Assembly: GCF_000003815.2 (NCBI RefSeq)
Contig: NC_049981.1
Coordinates: 24,691,675 to 24,755,674 of the forward strand
From: Branchiostoma floridae
Lineage: Eukaryota; Chordata; Leptocardii; Amphioxiformes; Branchiostomatidae
DNA length: 64,000 nt
Direction: 5' to 3'
The translations under genes were made by a program, and so were the position numbers. A model generated the notes under the pieces. That model was not told the origin of the DNA. It saw only the letters and a list, made by a program, of their open reading frames with translations, and did not search any database. Below, piece after piece: positions 23,330-64,000 of the stretch (positions are counted from its first letter, which is position 1; each line of letters starts with the position of its first letter).

Positions 23330-26300
23330 ATGATGGGCAAATTGATTGCCTTAGCTATAGTGTCCACCATTGCCGCAATTTTTGCACAGATCGAACTGAG
23401 TAATGACCCCTTAGTGGTCACCAAAGATGTGGTCATCAAGAAGAATCGGTCAGAAGTTTTCGGCTATGTGTCCAATCTCAGGACATATCCATCGGTATGT
23501 CTGCATCCTTATATATAATTTGGTATCATTGTATACATAGAAATTCATGGTTCCATTGACCATTCCACAGTTCAGCAACAACAACAAAAGAAATGTTCAG
23601 GTCATTCTAAATTCCTAATTCTATGAAATTGTATACTTACTAGTACTTTAAAGTTTAATAAGTCTCTTTCTCTCTATCTCTGTGAGTGTACAGTATGTTA
23701 CTAGTAGGTATTTACAATGATTAAATATTTATAACCTATTGCGATTGCTGCATTTAAAATATCAGCCTGCCACGTAACCGAGTGTTCACAATGTATTGTT
23801 CTTGTTGTAACCTGAATAAAGTCAAAATGCATTCATCACATGTAGTATACAAAAAGGCAAATGTTTTTATTATTTTTGTTCAGCCATCTGTATCAATATG
23901 CAGTTATTTAGATAATTTAGATACAGTTTTGTATATCTATAGGTTTCAGGTAATATTCAGTTGTCAGAAAATGTAGTTCCATTGCAATTTTAGACATTGA
24001 CTGCAGTGTTAATCAGATATTTTTTAAACATATTATGCTTGAATATTAATGCGATACTTGGCATTGTTAAATACACTTGAAATTGCATGTTCAATTTCAT
24101 ACAGATCTTGTGTCAAGAGAGAGAGAGACTTGACAGGTTTTTCTGTATCATCATAACCAGGGTTCTAGCCAGCGTCCTTCCTTCTGTCCTTTGACGGAAT
24201 TTTGCTGCTGGGGACGGACAAAAATTTTGCCTATTCTGTCTTCTATGAATGGTGGACAAGAAATGGCATGTTAAGAACCAAGTAGAGTTTAAAAGCAAAA
24301 TCTGCCCGTCAAATTGCAGGAAATAGCATTTAAAAGGGTCTATATTTCAAAATTTTCCAGGGGAACCAAAAAAATTGCCCAAGGACCCCCCTACTAGTAC
24401 TAGTAGGATCATTGCATCTTTGCCACTCAACAGGACTTCCAAATTCAAATTCCTGGGGACAGTAAAAAAAATCATGCTGGCTAAAACACTGATCATAACA
24501 CTGAGGTCCGTCTACTAAAATTCACATGTTGCACAATGTTTTCAGTGGTACCCAGGGCTTGTATGGTTGCAAGAAGTGGAACATTCCAGCATGAAGCCAG
24601 GAAAGAGATTTGTCGGGGCCTACTGGGTACCAATCATTGGGGAGCTGAACGAAAATTTTAAGGTAAACAGTGATCCTGCAATAGATATACATATACAGTA
24701 GTAATACTCACCCATTTTACATTTGGGGGACTTATCTAAGTTGCAGTATATATGAAGACACTGCAAGATATTTACAGTGTGTTGAGTGTACACAAACATA
24801 TAACCACTAATATTTGACTAGTACTAGACTAGTACTTTATTACTGTATTTTTTAGAGAGATACTGCCAATCAATTATTGAGAAAGCATTTCTTGTTTATG
24901 GATGACACTACAGCATTAGATTGCTACTAAAAGTGTGTGTCATTATACATCAGATACAGCGCCTGACATATATATAATATACATGTACATGAGCCAGGGC
25001 TGCCCAACTGTTAAGCCAATTGTTAATTCAATAGTATGGCAAATGGGCCAATCGAATAGAGTAGAATATCCATTGCAAACGTCAGAAAGAGAACAATGGT
25101 TGGAAAATCAATGAATGGAATTTTTTGAGATAGCTTGTATTCGAAGGATACTTGATTGAGATCAATAAAATACCTCAACTGCATGGAAAAAAACCAATTT
25201 GATTTGATTAGTCAGACCATCTGACCAGCCAGGCAAAGCATGCACTTAATGATTTGACCCAGAAAATACTTGGATTGTGACCAAAATGTATTTACTTTAT
25301 TATGAACCTGTCATACATTTGACTTGAATATGAAGTTTTTTACTAGTTTCAAGCTTGCTCTGATACTGATACTTTTAAGTTTAATGCTTGAACATAAATA
25401 AAGTTTTAGTGTGACGTAATGACTTGGATGTTGTACTGCAACTTTCAGATGATCTTACAGTTACACATACTATGATATTGCATGCACAGTCATTCTCACT
25501 GGTAATATAAGCATTCTGCCGCCACTGAGACAGTTAAGTCTCTGATATATGCAAATACACGAAAAGAACGTCTACAGTGTAACTGCAATCTGAAAATTCA
25601 ATACACATGATATATGAGTGACTTAACCTTGAGTCCAACCAATTCACCTTTGGTTTCTCCAGGTTGTAGCATATGTAGAAAACAAGAAGCTGGCATTTGA
25701 GTCAGACTTCTTTGCCCACCAACCTCGGATTGTCATGACCTTCCAAGATGAAGGAAATGACAGGACCCGCCTGACATGGAAAATGTTCACCCAGAGAAGA
25801 AGCTACTTCTTTTTTGTAAGTTATCCTCATTTTGTTGATATGGTGACACTTTGGAAGTCATTGGTCTCGAATGTAATACAGATTAGAGTACTTTCAAAGT
25901 AGCTTGGGTTGTCCAGTGTACACTGACCCTCTGAATCTAGACGTCTGGAGTATGAATTCCATCTGTTATTGCTCATCTGAATCACATGTACAATGTCATG
26001 CTATTGGAAAGAGTCACAGTCCTTACAATTCAGGAGGTCACAGGTTCAAACCCTGGCTGGGTCGTCTACATGTACTTTCTCTGCTTAGCACTCAGTTCTT
26101 GAGAAAAAGGATGATACATGTGGCTAAACACACTCCACTAGCAACTGCTGTGGTGCCTACACAGTTGTGTGCCCAAAGGGTAAGATGATAGTCATGGTAA
26201 CAGTAAGTGTGTCAACATTTCATGATCGCCCTGTATGTAATAATATTGTTGTAAGAATTGTCTGTCTAATCAATACCATTAATATTGTCTGTAAGAATTG

Positions 26301-26569
26301 TCTGTCCAGAAGTCCAGGAAGGTTAGTGATGCATGGCCGCTATCAGGAGGATTTTCTTGAAAAAGTCTTGATGAAAGGGTAACAGTAAAGGAGATGGGCA
26401 CTGCCCTCTACACTACAAGGCCTGGCTAGGATTTGAACTTTGACTTTGTATGTCTCTACAGGGTACGTTTTACCAGATATTTAAGTACACTCTGGACCAG
26501 CGTGTGACTGGTGCACTTCTCACCCTCCGAGGGAACCTCCAAGGGGAGGGGAACGTGTTCGGCATATGA
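23330..26569 (+). CDS. Small SRPBCC (START/Bet v 1-like) protein
   Basis: Four phase-0 exons (23330-23494, 24546-24662, 25663-25815, 26462-26569) give 180 aa. The exon with the start opens at a strong acceptor (ttccattacag) at 23206; an in-frame TGA at 23210 fixes the first usable Met at 23330. Residues 4-19 (KLIALAIVSTIAAIFA) form a signal peptide or membrane anchor. The rest (VVTKDVVIKKNRSEVFGYV, YPGLVWLQEVE, KPGKRFVGAYWV, FESDFFAHQPRIVMTFQDEG, TRLTWKMFTQRRSYFF) follows the helix-grip pattern of polyketide-cyclase/SRPBCC proteins, which bind hydrophobic ligands. The partner is unknown. The family call rests on pattern recognition only. Confidence 0.75.
24158..24491 (+). mobile_element. Non-autonomous hAT-like element
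   Basis: A 334-bp element with 16-bp imperfect terminal inverted repeats (CAGGGTTCTAGCCAGC at the left; GCTGGCTAAAACACTG at the right, 13 of 16 matching). It is flanked by an exact 8-bp target-site duplication, ATCATAAC, at 24150-24157 and 24492-24499. CAGGG-type ends and an 8-bp duplication are hallmarks of hAT transposons. It carries no transposase and sits in intron 1 of the SRPBCC-like gene. Confidence 0.9.
26005..26180 (+). repeat. tRNA-derived SINE-like fragment
   Basis: A B-box-like stretch (caggttcaaaccctggc) forms a T-arm-like hairpin and is followed by a body with cttagcactcagttcttgaga. It lies in intron 3 of the SRPBCC-like gene. Assigned by B box and loose resemblance to the other SINE-like fragments here. 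Confidence 0.4.
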
Positions 26570-27692
26570 GACGAGGTGTCAGAATCCATCCATCCGTGCA
26601 TGCCAAAGTGTGGGTTTGTGAACGTCTGCTACAAAAAGGTGTGACTAATTGTATGTAAATAATATGTGCTGGCTGTAAATGTTTTTTGCAAGGTACTAAA
26701 CAGAATGTGTTAAATATTTAAGTCAATTGCAATTGAAACAAAGATATAAAACTACAGCCAAGATTGTACATACCTGTGACCTCCACAGTTACAAGTTCTA
26801 AGACCACTTGGCCAATGTGACCACTTCTTGATGGTCCCATAGAATGTTACCCATGAGGCAAGCATTAGGAATCCTAATATCTTATTATATAATAAGTGAC
26901 CCCCTGTCCACATGGACCAGATTTGATCAGCCCTCTGAGTGGTCTTTTGGGGGCAGTTTTGACAGTGTATTGCAAATAATGTTAGCTTGCTTGTCTGTAG
27001 CATGGTAGAAATAATTGTTTCATTGTGTGGAGTGCTACAAGAAGATAGGACCCTTGCGTAAGAGGGTAACAAGTCACAATGTCACAACTGTCATGTTTAA
27101 CCCTTCAAATACTGAGAATCTCAATCAATGATGTCCCCTTTACATAAATTTGCTCAATCAAAATGACTGTCTACAAGACATGCATGTGCAAAGAATCAAT
27201 TTATGCTGATTGAAGCCTAGGATATTAGTATCTGTTTTCTTGGCAAGAAATCAGAAATTGTAAGCCCATAGAAATTAAGATGTAAAGCTAAGAAAAGTAT
27301 CTAGAGCAGTGCCTTGTATAATGAAGAACCTGCATGTAATTGTCAATGTTATGCTTTTTATGAACTATAGTATTTTTCAGGCTAATATGCCAACAATATC
27401 TGCATTCTATAATTTTGAAAGTAATATTTATTTATGGCAATTTCTATATGCCTCCTTGTTTTGCTGTATAAGTTAGCTACTATATAATATATATGTGTAT
27501 ATTGCAGTAACTGTTGTGAAAAGTTTGTGTACTACACGTTTATGCAGTGGAGTTTTATTTTCTGTATATTACTAAATGTTTTATATTATTTATACTATGT
27601 GTCATGTGTATGTCAGTAAGAGTCATGGGGTGAAAGTACCACTTTGTGGAGTAAGATATTCATGCATGAGCTTGGCTGATTTTGACTCAGTG

Positions 27693-27698
27693 AATAAA
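27693..27698 (+). terminator. Possible poly(A) signal of SRPBCC-like gene
   Basis: AATAAA lies about 1.1 kb after the stop codon in an AT-rich stretch. Others occur further on (for example near 29052), so the 3' end is uncertain. Confidence 0.3.
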
Positions 27699-28324
27699 AA
27701 GAAGTAAAAAAGTGCAATTTGCATATTATTCATATTTACAAGACTTTGCAGCATTTTTTTATCAATTCTTTACAACTGGGTAAAGATGTTTGGGAAAAAA
27801 GAGACAAAGACAAGAATGGAGTTAGTGTTGTAAGATTTGAACCCATACTTATATCTATATCATGTACAGTGCCAGGGCTGATGAAATAGATGAATATTGT
27901 GCTTGTATCTCTGCAACAGTATGATTACAAATACCTAGCCTGTTTTATGTAAGCTGTTATTTTCACAGTTTTTCCAGAATCTAAAAAATGTCTCTGCAAA
28001 TCCTTGACGTGGAGTATTTGAATACCTGAATACGACATGCAAATTGTATGTATGGATTTGTCTACTTTAGGTTTGTGAGCCCTAATGCATCATAATTACA
28101 CATAAGTCACCTAAGAGATTCTGTAAATGGAGCTCAATTTTACGAAGTAAACAGGAAAGTTACTGGCTACCTCTAACACTGGTCCAGGTCCAGGAGCTGT
28201 TTGTTGTAAGGGTAAGGATACATTAGGTTTGATAAGATGTTTGGTACTGTATACAGTTGTAAGTAATACTATGATACTCATTTTTTTGCATGCTAGTGTC
28301 ACTTGATTGATAGATTAAGACTTA

Positions 28325-29022
28325 TAGAGTCCATTCCAAGACACCATGAGGGTTTTTAGGCGATATTTGTAATTAGTCTGAATTATTTTCAATAAAAGAA
28401 TATCTGAGTCACAATGATTAAATTCTTTTCAAAAAATTGACCAAGAAAATACTCATCTATTTGAATTCCTTTGAATATTTTAGAAACATTTTGAAAGTAA
28501 CTGTACAAAAATATCTTTGTCTAGAATAACTATGAAACCTTTGTGTGATTATTTCACATTTACAAATATTTACAAATATTTGTAAACTTAACCAAATGGT
28601 AAAATTGGTTTATTGCCCCCATAAAAGTAAGCCCTATTGTTGCATCTGTATATTTTTAGCTTTCACTGCTGGGCATTGGTGGATCCTTTGTGGTGGGCCA
28701 TTGTTGCATGGCACCCAACCACACTTTGCAGGGATGTGTGAATTGCTATCTTCCCAGACCACTGAACCATTTACAAAAAATGGTAGAAAATTGTAAATAA
28801 TGGTAGAATGCTCTTATCATTATTTAGAAACCATTAGAAGTATCCAATTTCACACCATGAATATTATAAGTTTTACAGGACCAGGGAAATATTTGTAAAG
28901 TTGAAACAGTGTTAAAGATATTTCTGAAGTATCAAATGTCCTAGACATATAATTACAAAACTTTAAAATCAATTCTAAAGAATGACAACAAACATCCGCA
29001 TAGTGTCTTGGAATGGACTCTA
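28325..29022 (+). mobile_element. TA-flanked inverted-repeat transposon (non-autonomous)
   Basis: A 698-bp element. The left end reads TAGAGTCCATTCCAAGACAC and the right end is its exact reverse complement over the same first 20 bases or so, before divergence. TA dinucleotides flank both sides, consistent with the Tc1/mariner superfamily. The interior is AT-rich and has no transposase frame. Confidence 0.82.
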
Positions 29023-29473
29023 TACTAAGTATATTTAAAAGTCTTAGAGTGTGAATAAAGCATTGTCATTGCAATTGTCTTCTCAATTTCTGTGATGCTA
29101 CTGTTTTTTCAGTGGGAATGTTGTCCTCGCTTGGCAGGCTTTCAATTTCTGTGCCAGTCCTTACATATAGATGGCAATGTTATGAGAATTAGGAATTTTT
29201 ACCTTAAAAATGATTAAGCTTATGAATAAAGTTTGCCAATAATATTCTTATCACTAGAAATACATGTACATTGTAACACAGTCATGTAACTTACTGTTAT
29301 CATCAATATGAAAATTAAGAATGGGTCAAGAAACATACATTTGTACACAAGTGACATTCACAGCTATTTATTCCATTTAACAATTGCCCAGTAAACTGTT
29401 CAGGTTAATTTACATCAAGTGATGTAAATCTAATGGTACAGGTAAGAGCCAAACAACTGGATAAGGTCTCTAT

Positions 29474-29640
29474 CAGTCAGATATTTCAGACAGCATCAGT
29501 AATAGGTTGCTGATGCTGTCTGAAATATCTGACTGTCTACTGACGTCAATAAAATCATCTGACTGTCTACTGACGTCAATAAAAAACTACAGTAGTTTTT
29601 TTATAAACAATAAAAAACTACAGTAGTTTTTTATTGACTA
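29474..29640. repeat. Cluster of perfect palindromes and CRE-bearing direct repeats
   Basis: First, an inverted repeat with 26-bp perfect arms (29474-29499 and 29510-29535) and a 10-base spacer. Then a 30-bp-period direct repeat containing ctgactgtctactgacgtca twice, each with a full TGACGTCA site (29541-29548, 29571-29578). Then two copies of AAAAACTACAGTAGTTTTT, each self-palindromic and together forming a larger inverted repeat ending in gtcaat/attgac. No transposon ends are clear. Confidence 0.85.
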
Positions 29641-32275
29641 GTAGAACTCATTTAAATCAGTGTGTGTCAGGGTTGAGATTCCATGGCAGATAGACATCCA
29701 TATTAGAGTGTAAATTTCAAACATCAAACCTTTTCAACATTGATTCACATCTAGATATTCTGATCAACATGGATTGACTTAAAATTTAGGATTGATAAAT
29801 GGGAGACCACCATAACAATTACTAGGGTCTTGATCACAGTCTCTCTACAATGCTGTCAGATTGATGAGTTTCTGAAGTTACTGTAACAGTATTTTACATT
29901 ACCTGGTTGTTTGGCTTATTTCATGTAATGTTTCATGTATCTGGATTTATGTTGAACAACTTCGTTTTGTGTCTTTCTCTTAGACATGATGGTTTTGCAG
30001 AGCAAAGTGGAAACAATCATCACCCTTGTCACTGATCATTTTTCTTCACACCAAAATAACCACAATTTTACAATAATGGTGTAGAAACAAAAGCAATGTG
30101 TGGAAAGCAGTATCCTTGGCCATTACTAATATCAACAACACATTCCTAATTGATACACATCAATAATTAACATGAATATTGAGGTAAAAAATTTATTGCT
30201 TATTTGATAATGCTTAAAGAAACTCTAATTTGAATATTAGATGTTTCAGAATGAATATTCACAAAGCTGGCCTCATTTTGCGACGACGTTGGACTCTCAG
30301 CATAGGGGAATGAAAATTTTGTTCCACCATTGCATGTTAATACTTCTCACAACACATATCATATGATTTACAAAATGAATTTGATACATATACAAAGATG
30401 TGATTTGAAGTTGGACAAATTACTATTTAGGAGCATGAAGCCTTTACAATAATACTGAATGTTAAGTTTTACTACAGCTCTATTGACAGAACATGCTTGA
30501 CGTATCACACATAGACATTAAGTCATCTTTTTTTCCAACTATGGTGATCTACAACATGTCTTATACAGCACTGAACCAATCCTATAGCAATGATATAGTG
30601 GAATTCAGTGTGAGGGCCAGTGGTCACATGGTGACAGGGTCATCGTACCATCAAAAGGTGATTGCATTCTTAGTCAGACAATCTGTTGTCTGTCTTGATA
30701 TGGGACAGGAGTCCCTTAGATCCTTTTCGGCCTTTGATTCCAGCACAGCCAGCTAGAAATTTCATCACATCAAAATCGTACGACGCCGTACAAGGAGAGT
30801 GACCTGACTACCGTCAGCTCTGCACAAGGATATACATTGTACAATGTACTACACTCTGATGTTGAATTGCTTTCTGTTTTCATTTTCACATGAACTGTAC
30901 TTAGATGCTTGGGTTCTATGTTTTGCTTTTCTATCTGAATATTACCTTGGAGTAAAATGTTAACTGTTTAATATATCACTGTTTAATGCAGAGCCAGATT
31001 CGAAAATCAGACAATCAATTTAAATCTCTTTTTGCAAATAATCAATTTGCATAAGAATACTGTAACAGCAATTTTCTAAATTTTGCATTTAAAGAAAAAT
31101 GTCAAACTGATTCTTCCAAGCTAAACTGAAAGTATAATGCTTCTCAGTTATATAACTGTAACACTGAACAAGATCATAAAACATCAAACCAAGTTCTGTA
31201 AGGCCATATCAATTCTTTTTCTTGGTTCTTGTGTTACAGTAGCATTGTAGCAAAAATGCAGCAGAAGGACAGTATCAAGACTAATCAAAGTGTAGGAGAA
31301 AAACTTGCATCTGACTATATTAACTCCATGAAACCAAGGAGGTTATATTCTGAATATAACCTCCTTGATGAAACTAATCATAAGGTTTTTCCCTCTACAT
31401 TTTCAGTACCAAGAACCAAGAAATTAGATCAGTTTGGCCTAAGGCTGTTCTTAAAGTTGTTTTCTCCACACCAAGCTTTGAGCTTTTATACTTTTTGAAA
31501 ATATTCATTAACCTCCTTGAAGAAGTTCTTAACAAATAGACAAAAACCTGCATAGTTACCTCCTTGTATTTCCCAATCTAAGGAACTCAGATTTGAGAGA
31601 GAACATGCTTGCAAGCACACATCTGATCGCATAAAATAAGTACAGAATGTAACCATCTTGTTGCATGCTATGTTTCTTTCCACAATTGTCTACACCAAAC
31701 GTAATATAAAGTCCTGCATGTAGTACACATGTAGCGTTACAACACTGAAGATTGATATGTTCAAAACTTATCCAGTTGGCAATGTTTGAGTTACTTTTGT
31801 TCTGGGAATCTCATTTTTGGATATCTGGATGTCTTAAACCTTCACTTATGCATTTGGTGATAGACTTGGTCAAACTAAAAAGGTTAACAGCATTATCACA
31901 ATTATATAAAAATGTAATAAATTACACCAAGTTGTATACAATGATGCTACAATGCATTATAAATGAAATAAAAAAAGCCTTAGGCTAAAACAGAACAGGC
32001 TTTTGCCATCACAAACCTATAATTTATAACATGTAACTTTTTACCCCATGGGCCACCTGACCTTGAATCTATACCACATCATTTGGGCCATGTTGGAATA
32101 CAGTGTACGCCTGTTTAACATGCCAACATGCTGTATTCAAATTAACCGCCAACTTTGTTGCCAAGGGATTCATATTATAATTACTATGACATTAAAAAAT
32201 TCTCTATTGCTGAGCAGCAGCATTTTTACACAATATTTTTGTCGACAAATCAGGCAGCTGATGGAACCTCTGGGT
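29641..32275. other. AT-rich interval between two genes, no gene seen
   Basis: Beyond the palindromes noted separately, no exon pair with matching splice sites and phase is visible. The longest open frames are under 95 codons and look random. Part may be 3' UTR of the minus-strand HIF1AN gene, which ends at 32276. Confidence 0.5.
31335..31367. repeat. Perfect 16-bp inverted repeat, 1-base spacer
   Basis: CAAGGAGGTTATATTC and its exact reverse complement flank a single T. Partial copies of the arm (acctccttg) recur near 31509 and 31558. Confidence 0.85.
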
Positions 32276-41907
<9,632 letters not shown>

Positions 41908-42390
41908 GTTGATGTGTGCACTGCAGTGGATCAGCTTTCGCTTTAGTCTCGGTAACAGGCAGTTTTTAGGAGTTTATTTTCGATATTGTATACCATTTTC
42001 TTTACTATAATAGGCTTCAAAGTCCATCGAAATCTATCCAACCTTTAGAAGTTAGTAGCAGTTATAAGGTCATTACCAGAAAGCAGCGCATATTAAAAAG
42101 AACGTATGATCCATCTAAAAGTCTGCTATGTAGACTAATTATAGCTGTCTAACGTAGTATTTCTTATCCCTGATCAAACGGCGACGAACACTATCTAAAA
42201 CCTCAATGTAGCTATTATCAATAGACTGATGAATAGATTGGCAACGAGGCTAGACATATTCATATTTTTCTCGACTAAGTACCATATTTGAGAAACTACA
42301 TCGATCCAGAATTTAAGGCACTATTCGTAAACAGCATAAACAGCTCATATTTCCCCACAGGACCCAAGGTTGAACCGGTTGAAGCTGCTT

Positions 42391-42399
42391 GGCGGGAAA
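42391..42399 (+). promoter_or_regulatory. E2F-like site between HIF1AN and WRN
   Basis: GGCGGGAAA is the reverse complement of TTTCCCGCC, a consensus E2F site. It lies about 70 bases upstream of the preferred WRN start, in the region between the divergent WRN and HIF1AN genes. E2F control is common for DNA-replication and repair genes; use here is inferred. Confidence 0.5.
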
Positions 42400-42459
42400 T
42401 ATCTTCATAATGTTTGGGGAAAATGCGAGACAATATCACCGACAGGGTTAAGTAACCAC

Positions 42460-64000
<21,541 letters not shown>

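Noticed and set aside
30493-30756. 87-codon plus-strand frame
   Set aside because: No domain, no splice partner and no conserved pattern; consistent with chance.
42410-42446. ATG frame MFGENARQYHRQ as WRN exon 1
   Set aside because: Its donor leaves phase 1, and joining to either acceptor before exon 2 puts the reading frame out of register.

Overview
The window looks like nuclear DNA of an invertebrate chordate, most likely a lancelet (cephalochordate). The genes have many short exons with GT-AG introns of a few hundred bases and give clear matches to vertebrate-type proteins (HELT, HIF1AN/FIH, WRN, selenoprotein F). They sit among tRNA-derived SINE heads and many short non-autonomous DNA transposons. 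The species call is inference; the gene calls come from translating spliced exons by eye. One run of 100 N (21980-22079) is an assembly gap.

Layout. 1-1579: no supported gene. 1580-5480 (-): a Ser/Thr-rich, mucin-like single-pass membrane protein, six exons. 6584-8380 (+): a HELT-like bHLH-Orange repressor, four exons, apparently complete. 9411-20024 (-): a 16-exon EF-hand protein resembling EFCAB6, about 971 aa, with an intron-containing tRNA-Lys(UUU) gene on the same strand inside its fourth intron. 20200-23200: a diverged duplicated block, the gap, and a possible 5' exon of the next gene. 23330-26569 (+): a 180-aa SRPBCC-like protein with an N-terminal hydrophobic segment. 26570-32275: non-coding, holding a TA-flanked transposon and strong palindromes. 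32276-41907 (-): a complete HIF1AN (asparaginyl hydroxylase) gene, eight exons. 42460 to beyond the window end (+): a WRN-type RecQ helicase, about 31 exons visible, with helicase, RQC and HRDC regions but no exonuclease domain. HIF1AN and WRN are head to head, about 0.6 kb apart by the preferred start.

The most notable item is nested antisense in WRN intron 5: a single-exon selenoprotein F-like gene (48215-48745, minus). It has an in-frame TGA exactly at the selenocysteine position, a convincing type-2 SECIS element in its 3' region (47909-48000), a downstream AATAAA and an A8 tract, which together suggest a functional retrocopy. Its redox motif reads C-F-Q-U, where the family normally has C-G-U.

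Other unusual structure: a 61-bp minisatellite present in opposite orientations in WRN introns 11 and 26, palindromic octamer (ATGCAAAT) units in HIF1AN intron 1, a 24-bp copy of a WRN exon embedded in a TA microsatellite, and at least seven terminal-inverted-repeat elements, several with clean target-site duplications.
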